Source: Rhabdornis inornatus (lineage: Eukaryota > Chordata > Aves > Passeriformes > Rhabdornithidae). From it: DNA of 64,000 nucleotides. Below, in pieces: positions 27,701-38,735 of the stretch (within the stretch, counting starts at the first letter, position 1; each line of letters opens with the position of its first letter). The stretch spans positions 3,834,469 through 3,898,468 of the forward strand of contig VWZS01003937.1 in assembly GCA_013397075.1 (NCBI GenBank). The letters run 5' to 3'. Under the pieces are notes generated by a model. The model was given only the letters and a program-made list of their open reading frames with translations. It searched no databases and had not been told where the DNA came from. The position numbers and the translations under genes were made by a program.

Positions 27701-30655
27701 GATAATTCTTAAAACTGTGTATTAGAATTGCCAGTTTGCATTAAAGCTCAGGATAGGTGTCTGTTGACTGCCAGGCTATCTTCTGCAATGCTGTAAAAGG
27801 AAACAAGGACATCTGGTCTTAGTCGTCTTAAGCCTTTCCAAAAAAGCGAAGATAACTCATTAAGCAAGTCTAATCTATTTTTTTACTAATGGGAAATCAA
27901 ATGAGATTCTTCTCAAAGTAATTTGATAATCAGACTTACCCTTTAAACTTTCCTTTACTATCCTGTTATCTTTGATGATAATTTGATAAAATACTTCTGA
28001 GGAAAAAGATACTTCTAAACACATCAAAGACTTTCAAGCAACAGGCTTCTTGGTTCCAGATGTACTTTTTTGTGGCCTGTACAAATTATAGAGACTCTTG
28101 TGTACTAATAGGCTGCCTTTCATCAAGAAGATAAAAGCACTCTATTACTGATATTGAACGTTCTTTCTTGGCAGTAGTCAAAGATATTTGTATGGAGTTA
28201 TGGGTTTGCTTTAAATTTTCCGTGGTGAGTGAGGAAGAAATGCACAGAGCATCTTTCCCTGCATGACCAAGCAAGGTACTGTGTATGTAAGTTTTTAAAG
28301 CTGAGAAAGTGATGAACTTGGATGCTTTGGAGAGGGGGGGAGGGAAAGAGAGGTCATTTCAGAGCTGTGTTTGTGAGGAACAGAATTATTACGTGGAATT
28401 GTATGCTATAGGTTGTCTTATCAGGAGTCCAACACAGCTTGGCTGGCATTAAAAACTGTGCTAATGCTATCAGGGTTGGACATTTCTTCAGGCTTTTCTT
28501 ACCTCAGGGATCATACTTGAAAGTTTTGAAGAGGCTGCATTTTTCTCAGTAGACTTCTTGTTCAATATTAGTGGCAGGAACAGAAAAATAAGGTATTAAA
28601 CATAGCCACTTGGTTTTAAGACCTGTTATGTTAATTCTGCTGAGCAATTTTTCTCTTAAAGTTTGTGCTTGGCAGTCAGTAGGATTTTACTTCACAGGAA
28701 GTGCTGAAGTCCTTTATGGAGCTGAAACAGGAGAGCAGCTGGTGAAAATGCTCCCACTTTCTTTGGGAGACAAAGGTCACCTGTCTCCGGATTGACTTTT
28801 GTAGCTCAACTCACTCCTGATTGCTTTTGGAACAGTTCTGGACTGCAGTCTTGTCCCTCAAACATTTAGCTTGCATGCAGGTCTGCCAAGTGGCTCTCAT
28901 GTTGGTATGTCATAGTGTTAAGTCCAACTTCACAGCATCCTTTCTTACTTGAGGTGAACAGTTTGTTTAGGTTATAAAGGAAAATGGGTGAGAGAAGTAG
29001 CATAGATCTGAGGTGGTGGAAAGATGTACCTGTAATATCCTAGCAGCTAGCACAGTGTTCCATGTCTCGTCCTAAAGTCTTCACGTTTTGCCTGTGCAGG
29101 ACTTCATGTTTTGGCTTCACGATGTCACTAAGTAATTTGTGTTGTTCTTGAAAGATGCCATATCCCGTTTTTCTCAGTGGCATTGTGGTGTATGAAATTT
29201 GTTTTTTTTTCTCTTCACTTTCAGAAAGAGCTGCTGGTAAGATAGTTCAGCAATGTCAAAGTAAGGTCTTCATGCTAGCTGTAGCTTCTCGTGGTTTTCT
29301 TGTGTGCTGACTGTATTGTCCTGAGAATTCAGAAGCGTAAGGAGAGGTAGGAGTTCTCATTCAGAGTAAAATACAGCCTGGTGTTCAGGTTGCAGTAAAG
29401 GCTGCTAACTTTATTTATTTATTTATTTATTTCCTCTTATCATGAGTTGTGGCAAAAACTTTTTATTCGATGAAACTGAGGCTCACTGGGAACAGTCTGT
29501 TAGCTTAACACTTCCTTGAAAAATAAGGCTGAAATGGCTGTTTCTCTAAAATCTCTAATTGTGTAGTGGTTTAAATTTGCTGCAAGGCAAAACCTAGTTT
29601 TAATTTGATCTGACTTAGATAGGTGACAATGTCAAGGGAACTCTCCATTTTGTTGCCAGAGAGGGAGACTGAATTTAGTTAAATGGGTAGGTTTATTTCA
29701 CTTTGTAGTACAACATATCGATTTTGTACCTGACATAAAGATGCAGCTTTTTTTAGTGGTTCTTCAAATTTTTAATTCGCTCTGGAACTAATATTTGAGA
29801 AGCTTAAGGACCAAAATATTACGTGCTTAATTATAATCAAGCCTATGCTTGAGTGGCACATGAAAATACCCTGGAGATTTGCAAGATATGACCTTTGTCC
29901 TTGTGTCACTTCTGCTTTAGTTTTGCTGCCTGAAAGCAGTGTGCTGTATTGTGCTAGACATACCTGGCTTTGTCAGAAGCCTATGTATGTCAATGTAGAA
30001 AAGAAAATTAGAGTAGAAATACTTAGCTGTGAAGTGGGAAAACCAGTTAGAGTCCCATTTGAAGCTTCTACTCCAGGCCGTTTCAAACAAAAACAGAGTG
30101 CCTGTGATTGTGTGAGAGAAAGATGTGTGAAAGACACACACTGTTTCTGGAAAAATATCTCCCTTGCATAATGAGAAATATAGACTTTATGAATTTATCT
30201 GTCATGGTTCTGATAGCAGTGATTATTGGAAGTTAAGCACACCGTTGTAATACAACACTTTGAAGAACACTTTGCGTTTGTTCTGTACTATTGCATCACA
30301 TTGTTCAGTGTTCTTTTGTCCGGTTTGTCCTATGGGGCATCTGTCACCTTAGAAAATGAATTTTACTTTCGTATTTCACAACTGTTCAAAGTGGAAAGAA
30401 GCTTGAACCTCCTGCTTAGCAACAAAAGATATATAGCATTATACTGCCATAGGAAGACAATTGTAATAACGATTGTTTGAATTGTTCCCCCTTCAGGTTG
30501 GCCTTCGGCAGCTGGATATGTCGTTGCTGTGTCAGCTCTACTCCCTGTACGAATCCATTCAAGAGTACAAAGGTGCCTGCCAAGCTGACTCTAATGCAGA
30601 CTGCTCGTATGCCCTGGAAAACGGATTTTTTGATGAAGAGGAGGAATACTTCTAG
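24505..30655 (+). CDS. FAM89A: FAM89A (family with sequence similarity 89 member A), two coding exons, 137 residues as read
   Basis: Coding exons are 24505-24759 and 30497-30655, joined in phase 0 (donor ATG|GTGAGC, acceptor CCTTCAG|GTT). The start has A at -3. The protein has the family hallmarks: 'GLPPLPKSLSGLLNSS' (about residues 14-29), the coiled-coil-prone 'LERLYAQKSRIQDELS' (about 45-60), 'LDAALALLRKEMVGLRQLDM' across the splice (about 73-92), 'LCQLYSLYESIQEYKGAC', and the acidic 'FFDEEEEYF' end. FAM89 proteins are small leucine-repeat adaptor-like proteins. The paralogue FAM89B (LRAP25) links LIMK1 and MRCK at the lamellipodium; the role of FAM89A itself is poorly known. Human FAM89A is 184 residues and continues for about 35 residues after EEEYF, whereas here TAG follows at once. 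A tail resembling the human one is present in another frame just downstream. Intron 1 is inflated by a duplicated assembly segment. Confidence 0.93.
24897..26744 (+). repeat. Copy 1 of an exact 1848-bp direct duplication (probable contig-end overlap)
   Basis: This block inside FAM89A intron 1 recurs at 26746-28593 with a constant offset of 1849 bp. Every stretch I compared is identical, including the CR1 insertion and all short open frames. Copy 1 ends exactly at the single N at 26745. The simplest reading is that 24897-26744 is the right end of one contig and copy 2 is the left end of the next, unmerged. Confidence 0.95.
25211..25684 (+). mobile_element. CR1 LINE 3' fragment in FAM89A intron 1 (copy 1)
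   Basis: The sense-orientation CR1 text runs from 'gacaaggagctgctggagag' through 'gagcactggaacaggctgcc', 'ttcaaaacccacctggatgt' and 'ggttggattggatgatctcc' to 'cttccaagtctaataact'. It lies within the duplicated block. It resembles the CR1 in TTC13 intron 1 (59541-59973) closely enough to be the same subfamily, and stop codons show it is inactive. Confidence 0.9.
26745..26745. other. Single N: assembly join
   Basis: The only ambiguous base I noticed in the window. It sits exactly between the end of copy 1 and the start of copy 2 of the duplication, which marks it as a contig join rather than a low-quality base call. Confidence 0.9.
26746..28593 (+). repeat. Copy 2 of the 1848-bp duplication (probable contig-start overlap)
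   Basis: Begins 'tgcggacgaggagccg' like position 24897 and ends '...aaaaataagg' like position 26744, after which unique intron sequence continues. No mutations separate the copies in the stretches compared, although they contain neutral intronic and CR1 sequence that would diverge after a real old duplication. Removing one copy and the N would cut FAM89A intron 1 from 5737 to about 3888 bp. Confidence 0.95.
27060..27533 (+). mobile_element. CR1 LINE 3' fragment in FAM89A intron 1 (copy 2, same insertion as 25211-25684)
   Basis: Identical to the CR1 at 25211-25684 at offset 1849. It should be counted once if the duplication is an assembly error. Confidence 0.9.
28594..30496. other. FAM89A intron 1, unique 3' part
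   Basis: No exon or RNA gene is evident. It contains a (TTTA)n run at 29410-29432 and ends in a poor polypyrimidine tract (ttgttccccccttcag) before exon 2. Confidence 0.7.
29410..29432. repeat. (TTTA)n microsatellite
   Basis: About six uninterrupted TTTA units in FAM89A intron 1. Confidence 0.9.
30497..30655 (+). CDS. FAM89A: FAM89A coding exon 2, stop TAG at 30653
   Basis: 52 codons plus stop. It begins VGLRQLDMSLLCQLYSLYES, nearly identical to the vertebrate family, and runs through YALENGFFDEEEEYF. The reading frame closes at 30653-30655, where human has a further 35 codons. The +2-shifted frame is open from 30652 to 30873 and encodes PSLPVTHLNKNDWNLYGS at about 30703-30756, like the human C-terminus (LSLPVSSLSSSDWILESI). 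Confidence 0.93.
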   Translation, partial: VGLRQLDMSLLCQLYSLYESIQEYKGACQADSNADCSYALENGFFDEEEEYF

Positions 30656-32292
30656 AAGCAGGAAGATTCCCCTTGAGGCTGATTGAACTGAGGTTCTTTT
30701 GTCCTTCTCTCCCTGTAACACACCTCAACAAGAACGACTGGAATTTGTATGGATCCCTCTTTCTGAGGAGGAACACCCAGCTACCCTGGGTTGTGTTAAA
30801 TTCTCTTATTTTAACAGGCTGTCAGTACAAGTTACTCATGCAAATACCACTTGAGCGAAGTGCTGTACTTTAACTTTTGAAGAGTCCTCAGACATGCTTG
30901 ACAAGAGTTTTCAATTTAATTTGGAAGGTGGGCGTTTTCATCTTACAAACATTGGTAGCTTATAACTGGAATTTTAATCGTAGAAGACAGCAGCGACTTC
31001 CTGAGTTGTAGTAACTTCGTAAGGGGGGAGGGAAGCCTCTGCTGTGGTGTACATAGCTCTAGGTGATTTTTTGGGGGGTCAGTGGCATTGATAAATGCAT
31101 TTTGAACAGGCATCTGGATGCATGCACATCCTCAGCACTACTAAGCTAGTTCTTCTCTTACCGGCTGCATCCAGTTTCTGTACTGGGTGAATTGTTTACA
31201 CAGTTAATTTTTTTTTTCTCCTTAAGCTAATTTATTCCTAGCTTACAAGCTGTACATGTGATAGTGAATGCTATCAGCAGGGTTTTTTTTTTTTCTGTTG
31301 ATCTAATTCACTTTCTTGGTACTGCCACTTGGCATTAACTTTTATACTCTTCTCTGGATTTCTTGCATCTACGTAGCTCTTTGACCTGCTAAACGCTGCT
31401 CTGAAATGGTTTGCTTAGCTTTTACTGCACTGCATAGTAAAAGCACATTTTCAAACATAGTCTGTCTGCCACTATGTGGCTTGGAATAATGAACTCTTGT
31501 GCTAGTGTTCTTGATCATATGAAGAATAAGGAAACCTCTCATATGACACAATGGGACAAATTGCAATATTTTATACTGGGTGAACTTTGCTGTAAGGTAG
31601 ATGACAGCTCTTTTTAAAAATGCGAAATAAGTATTTTGAGCACGTACTTTGCATATGTTAAAACTTTTTATACTAACTTGTTCTTTGAAATATAACTTAT
31701 TTTTGTTTTCAGAACTTACTAAAGCACTTGATTAAGTTTTTATTAATTCAGTGTGAAATCCTTAATCAGCTGAGAGTTGCCAACTATCTGAGTTTTCACC
31801 CTTCTCTGTTTTAAGTAAAATCAACTCCTAATGCAATTTTCGTTTCTTAAATTTAATTCTGAAGATTGCTGTAGAGCACAGTGCCTGAATCTTGACACAA
31901 GGTAATAATTAAGGGCTTAAACCTCAAAGGGTTTTTGCATGGTTTATGTCTGGCATGCATGCAGTTTGCAGGAAGAGTTGGAGATCACATTCTGGGGTAG
32001 CTCCTCTGTTTTTAACAAAGGCTAGGATGTTTCAGTGATAAAAGCCAAGAGACTTCCAGGGTGCATTCCCTCTAAAACTGGCTTATTTTAGTGGAATTCA
32101 AAGGCCACAAGAGTAAAGACTGTGCTGTAATTGTGTATGTGTGTAAGTTTTTAATCTAGTTTGTGGCAGTGGTTGGATTTTTTAAAAATGCTAATTCTGG
32201 TCTAATTGCTTCACTCACCCAAAACTAAACTGAATGATAAGGAAAACACAGATAATTCAGATAGTTACATCTGTACTTAAAAGTTGTGTGCC

Positions 32293-32332
32293 TATGTGTG
32301 TATACATGTATAAATATATATACACACACATA
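32293..32332. repeat. Alternating TG/TA/CA stretch with imperfect dyad symmetry
   Basis: Reads tatgtgtgtata ... tatatacacacacata, so the left arm is nearly the reverse complement of the right. It is a mixed dinucleotide microsatellite inside the presumed FAM89A 3' UTR, and could form a hairpin in the transcript. Confidence 0.6.
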
Positions 32333-32462
32333 TTTACATGCAACTTTATGCTTTGACTTAAGAATGTATAAGCTTTTAGTATAATTTGCTGTGCTTTTAG
32401 TATTTACATGAGGCTTTTTCTAGTCTGTTGAAGTACTGCTATTTTCTTGCTCTTTCCCCAAA

Positions 32463-32506
32463 AATAAAAAGCATGATGTTTAGCATAACTTTTTAATGTT
32501 GTGTGT
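32463..32506 (+). terminator. Poly(A) signal and GU-rich element, likely FAM89A 3' end
   Basis: AATAAA at 32463-32468 is followed about 30 bp on by TGTTGTGTGT (32497-32506), the normal order and spacing of a vertebrate cleavage/polyadenylation signal. Cleavage would fall near 32485, giving a 3' UTR of about 1.8 kb. Another AATAAA at 33112 is a weaker alternative. Confidence 0.6.
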
Positions 32507-35500
32507 ATTTTAATTTACCTTTTCAGTGAATACGAACCCTACCCCCCTTCCCAACCCTCTCATAAGAAAACTAGAACTAGTCATCACCCTGGACTGAAGA
32601 AAACAATTTTTAAATTACATTGGAAAAGGTTCCACCTACCTCTATTTGGAATGGAATTTCCTGCCTCTCTGTCTTAACTGGATTTTACTTGGTTTTGAAT
32701 TCAGAAGAAAATCCTATTCCTAGTACTAAAACTAGTCATTCTGATCTTTAGACAGTGCCATTCCTTAATAGTCTCAGTGGTGAGAATGGACTTGAGCAAA
32801 ATTCACAGTACTTTCTCTTACATAAATTAAAAAGCAAAATTATTTATTAAATTTCTAATCATGCTCATGATTTGGGCAACATGGAATATTTGGCTGGTAT
32901 TCCCTTTACCAAGGGAAGAATAAAAGTCATAAAGCATCACTCCACAAAATTTGGACTGAAAAACAGGATTGATTATAAGGACTTGCTAAGTTTTCAGCAC
33001 CTTGTCCCTTTTAGTAACAGCATCTTGTGGGGGAGAGAAGTTATAGTCTGCATTCCTAAGGAAAACCCAAATGCCGTAAGGGCTGACTAGCCAGATGAAG
33101 GTTTTAAAAATAATAAATTTGTTATTAAGTCAATAAGCAGTTGTTCCAGAGGCCGATTTCTATGCCTGGTGTTGCAGTTGTGAGCTGTATCTCTTTACTA
33201 CATTATAATAGCACGAAGCAGGGAAATTGCTCTGAAAGGGAGGTGCTTGGTAGGAAAGTGTAGCTTAAATACTGAGTAGTTGCTACAGGCAGCTTCAGGT
33301 CCGAGTTTGGTGTACATAGATGGAATGGAGTCACGTTACTACAAAAGCTTCCTACGTGTGGTCCAAACCGCATCCCAACACAGCTTTCCCGTTTTGACTC
33401 AATAACCCCAGTTCATCTGAACTCCCAAGTTTTTAAGGGTACCTTTTAAGGATACAGTGAAAGAAACTCTTGGAAACGTCTCTGCCCAGTGAACACTGTG
33501 GAACTTTTCCAGTCCCACATAGCATACGCAGTAATGAGCAGGCCCAGGAAAAGACAGGTTTACAAGGAAACACGAACAGTCAGGCTCCTGCTGCCTAGAG
33601 GTGGAAAACTGAGTACAGCAGTTCAGAAGGCAACCTACCCTGGGTAACTTCACTGGCCTTTCTCCAAAGGGCCTATAAATGTGGTTAAGCAGTTAGAAAT
33701 AATTGTTAGTTCTCCACTAGCTGTACTTGAAGTTTTATTTTTACTTCAACAGCATATCACCCTCACTCCATTGCTATGGCAACTGCAGAGTCATAGTGTC
33801 ATAATTACATTACAGTTTATTTCCTTGGAAATTTCCTAAGTCTACAAAAAGAGAAGAGTCTGGAAGAAGTGCTCCACTTTGGAGAAAGTGGGTGCCAAAA
33901 AGTAATGGGTGGCTGATACTGTGCCTAATATAACAGATGAGCATTTAGGTTCAGCTTCAACTCCTGGTGAAGTCACTGTCACTGCTATTGCCTTTAGTGT
34001 GGATTGACTTCAAAGCAGGGATCTTCTCCTAAAATCAGAATCGCTGTTTGTTATTTCCAAGACTGTGGAACAGCTGCATGCTAAGATACAGGAGATACTC
34101 AAATACACACTACAAATATATTACTAAAAAGTACTGCTTTAATGCACTGAAATGCAGTAGGCAATCATTAGAATAACTTGTAAAAAGATGGATGTTGCTT
34201 CAAAGGAAGAGTTTTCCATTAAAGGTGGGGCAAAATTGCACTCAGTTTATGCATAGTTTAGATGCTTGCTGAAGTTGAGACTTTAGGTACAATATTTGGT
34301 GTAGTCATGAAATTGGAAGACTAGGAGAAGAATTAGGCAAAAATTATTATAGTACTTGTAATTAATTTAGTTCCTAATCATAGGTAACCAAATAATTTTA
34401 TGTGGCTTCTAAAATAAGTTTATTTTTTTAAATTATGTTTACAATTTCATGTAATTAAGACAGTTTGCAAAATTTTAAATGCAATGAAGAGAGTAGCAAA
34501 GGCCCCATAGTGTTTATAATTGATCCACTTAGTGCTTATTTACAAGCCTAAGGTTTTGTGTCACATTTAGCCTTCATCCTAAGGAAGCAAAGTGTATGCA
34601 GTAAATCTGTCCAGGCATTTTCTGTCAGTCTGCTTGCTATAAACTAGATCTAATAGTACAGAAGTTGCTCTGTTCTTAAAAACCTTGTAAAAATTTGAAA
34701 CTGGAGGAGGAGAGAGACTTAACTGCTCCTTCCTTGGACAGGATCACAGTACAACTCCCCTTTTGGCTTCTGTTTGGCCACCCAGCTGCTGGCAGCTCTG
34801 CACTGTGGTGCTGGGTGCCAGTGGGGCACATGGGAACGAGGTGAGTCTCAGCACATCTTTTGGGGAGTGAGGATGAAAACTGCAGATACGTCAAGGGGCC
34901 CTGGGAAACCCCCAGGTGCTGCCTTCAGGACTCAGTGGGATGATGGAAGGGAAGAGCAGTGGGGAGGAATGTTACAGTTTCTGGAGGTGGGAGCTTGGCA
35001 CAGTTTGGAAGAAGATGCTGAGGTCTTGGAACACAAATTCTTTAAAATCTCATGTTTGATTAGTTCTGCTGCTGTCACCTTGGGGGGTTTTTCATGTCCT
35101 TTTTTGATCTGTTTTAGAGACTGGGGTTACACTACTTGTCATGTATTTTTAATGTAACAGTTATTTGTTGCAGGTACCCACCCTTGCTTAACTGGAAAGA
35201 GCACGTTTAATTTGACTTTATTTAGCTGCCTAGCTAAAGCCATCCATTTTCCTTGAGGAATTAGATTGCTCTGAGGGCAAAGGAAAATAATTCCCCTACT
35301 CCGCGGTTCAGCTGGCTGCTGGGGAGGAATGTGAAATGGAAGGATTAATCAGGTACATGCCAAAGGGAATCCTAACAACAGGTCTTTTCTCTACAATGTA
35401 CAGCTCTGTGACCTTCAGCCACTTTGAAAGAATTTACTCTTGTTTTTGTGATGCCTGCCTGTACCGGATACATTATCACAGCAGTTTGAGGTTCATATTC

Positions 35501-38500
35501 CTTTTCATATACTACATGCATTTTCTCAGAAAACAACTCCACAAAAGTACGTTTTTCCATCCATTATCTTTGGTTTATTTGAAGTTACTCCATTTAATTC
35601 TGGACAACACTGCATGACCTAAGGAAATTACTTGTTTGTTTTCTTATCAAAGTAGTTAAAAGATTTCCCATATTTGCAAAGTCATCTTCTATTGATTTTA
35701 ACATTTTCTGTGAGTTTCCAAACTCCCTAAGTGGTAAAGCCTCTTAACTGCTTATTCTATGATCCTGGCCACTCTAACTCTGCAGGTAGCTTTACAAACA
35801 AGATCTGCTGTGAGGGCTAGGTTCTGCCATGGCTGAAAGAGCCTGGGGGATCTGTGCCCAGGGAGGGGCATGGTCTCCTGAGCTGAGGTGGTCTGGAAGA
35901 GCCAAGGTGGCCCCACAGAAACCAGATGTGCTCTAGGGATTAAAGCCTTGGTGAGGCTGGATGTGTGCTGGACTGGTACCTGCAGCTTGTGGGGCAATTG
36001 CATTTTATAAGGAATGAAGAGGATTAGCAAGGGGTTCTCACTGAGATGACTCACTCAGCTCAGTGAGTTTGGCTATTTGGTTTTAAATGACAGAGGAACT
36101 TTGGAGGGGATGAGTATTCACTGCAAGTCTCTTTCCCTTAGTTTTTTGGTCCCCTCTCTTTCATCTGTTCTACTCACAAAACTTAATTAAATGAATGTGG
36201 AAACAACCAGCCCTAAGTAATGAAGCTTACATCTGATTTCAGAGGAATGTGCTTTTAGCAGTGAAATTTACATTTTTCAGATAAGGTTGGTATGCAAGTT
36301 AAAAAGACAAAGCCATCTGCTACTGAAATACAGAGATTTGTGACTATTTTGGCTCTTCTCTGGACTTCTACCACAGATTCTAGATGCACTTGTGCTAAGA
36401 CTTTATTAAGATAATGTCTTCAAGAGAATATAATCTTTCAGAATTCCTCAGTTTAATATGAGAAATCCCATGCAAATAATGGATTGTTAGAATTTAGTGC
36501 CTGAAGCAGACTGTTTGGAATGGTTAGCACATAGAGAGCTCAGTTCTATGTCAAATCACTGCCTTAAATTCATGTTAGTAGTTCAAACCTCCTTGCAGTG
36601 CTAACTACTCACTTTCAGAAATGACAAGCATTTCTTCCACAGGTCAGAAATGTCCCTGTGATTATCTGGCTAGACACATGAGCAAGAGTTTGTGAGCTCC
36701 TTTTGGCTCAGGATACCAGGCACTGTCGCAAACAATAAAGTTGCCTGTCTGAGCTCTACCAGCTCTTCCCTAAGCTCTTCTGACTCGTCAAACAGCAGAA
36801 CCTTTTAAATCATTTACAAGCAGGTGGTGTAATAAGGTCGTTACTTCAGTTATGAAAGTACCTGGATGACAGGGACAATACATTTTGTTGGGGTTTTTTC
36901 TCTCAACCCTTTACATTATCTTTGGTTACCTGAATCTTGATTTTAACAAAGCACTAATTATTTGTACTGAAAGGCTTAATGGATATTGGAAAATTCAAAC
37001 ATTGCATACACAGGTGAGCTAACAAGAGAAGTTTTGAACAGGTAAAGTACGAGCTTAAACAGGACCACATTTTAACCTGTTCCATTACTCCTAAACAACA
37101 TCAAAAGTTGTTTGTATTGTGGAATAAAATTACTTCTTATATGCTATGTTGCACTTAAAGTAAATGACTGAAATATTAAAATAGTTCATTATAGGGGAAG
37201 GACATTTTATCAGAATCAACTAAAAAAGTAGTATATAAAATCAGAAAATTAATTTCTGATAGCATTAGAATATCAAAGCTGTTTTAGCATTTGGTTATTG
37301 TCCTGTATGGACACAGCATGTCTATATTCTTTACAAGGGTCTTGCTATTCCTTTTTCTTCTGTTAGTATTGGACAAATCATACACAATCTTGACTTGTAT
37401 CTTTAAAATAACCTTGCTCTTTCTGATACTTCGTCTTGATGCTCAAATTGGAGAAGCATTTCCTTAAATACCTTGCATCATGGATATAACCTGTAGAGAG
37501 AATGGAATGTATAGCACCTATTCAATGTATAATTTGTGTGCATTTTTAGAAGAGGAAAGACATTTATGAACGGAGTTCTAGTGTATTTTTGGAGACCATC
37601 ATTGCACAGTTGCTTGCATACAGGATTAACCCCTAAGGATAAATGAGAGAAGTAGAAATTTGCAGTAATCTCGGTGGGGAAGAAGGAATTCTGCTTTTGC
37701 ATATCTTTTATCCTATTTCATGTCCTTTCTTATAGGATTTGCTTGAGGTCTGAGTTCTCATATGTAAATAGGTTTGTCTTGTCTCCAGTGCTTTGTGTGG
37801 TTACACAATAGGACTTTTTTTCACTTATCACTACCCGGTCATTCAAAAAGTCCTTTTTGTTTCTGTTGTAAATGCAGGACTGTTTGAGGCTTTCAATGTT
37901 CCTTCTTCTCATAGAGAATAATACTCTTTTCTGTGCTTTCGAATGCAGGTGTGTACAGGCAGAATACATCAATCAGTGTTAGAGAAGCCAGGCATATCTT
38001 GTTATTACCACAGACATTTATTTGTATAAGCATCTGCTAAAAAGTGTGCCCACTACTGAAAATTTACCCTACATTTTCGTTTGCAAGTTAGGAGGGAGTT
38101 TGTATGATGCATTTATTCTCCAGGAGCAGAGATCTCAATGCACCGTGCCCATTCTCTCATTCTCTGAATTACTTTCATTTGTAGGCACTGATTGTATTTT
38201 TGTTTCAGCGTAATGGTGTGTTAACCAGTGCCCATGTCCTTACAAAAAGTCTGTAGTAGATCCAAAAAGGTGCAGGCTGCCTTATTCATTTAAAATTAAA
38301 TCTTTAATGCTTTGTGGTCCTGCAGCCAAGGAATTTGATGGATTTTTGTGTCACTGGTTTAGCAAGGCTAAGCAGGGGGTAGCGGAATAAGAAGAATGCA
38401 ACCTGGATAATAAAATTGGAGGACAGAAACTTTCTAAAAGCCCAAGCCACCATCTTCACAATGGATTCCTCAAGTAAAATCCTGTATTTTCACAACATCA

Positions 38501-38684
38501 TATTGCTTGAATAAATGGTCATAGTTGAAAAACAACTGGGCATCAAACTGCTACTACATGCAATAGGAGCTGATAGGTCTCCTAATTTAGGGAAGGCAGT
38601 TTAGGTTTGGTCTCTGAGAGCCAGAATCTCTGCCTGCCAGGGAGAACATCTGTCAGGAGTGCCTGTCCATCCCAGTGGCTGGCG

Positions 38685-38735
38685 GAAGGACCAGATGACC
38701 TCTGAGATCACTTCTAGCCCTGTCTGGTTCTGTGG
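38685..38735 (+). mobile_element. CR1 3'-terminal fragment
   Basis: The text 'ggaccagatgacctctgagatcacttctagccctg ... ggttctgtgg' is a degenerate CR1 3' end (consensus-like 'gatgacctctgaggtcccttccagccct ... attctgtg'). Only the last ~50 bp are recognisable. Confidence 0.7.

Larger units (their letters stand above)
30656..32510 (+). other. FAM89A: FAM89A 3' UTR (inferred)
   Basis: Sequence between the exon 2 stop and the best poly(A) signal. It is AT-rich and no splice sites or further coding segment are needed. The first ~100 bp keep a protein-like relic of the C-terminal tail in another frame. An alternating pyrimidine/purine (TG/TA/CA) stretch lies at 32293-32332. Confidence 0.6.

Noticed and set aside
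24897..28593. Recent tandem segmental duplication as a biological event
   Set aside because: The N at the exact junction and lack of divergence favour an unmerged contig overlap.
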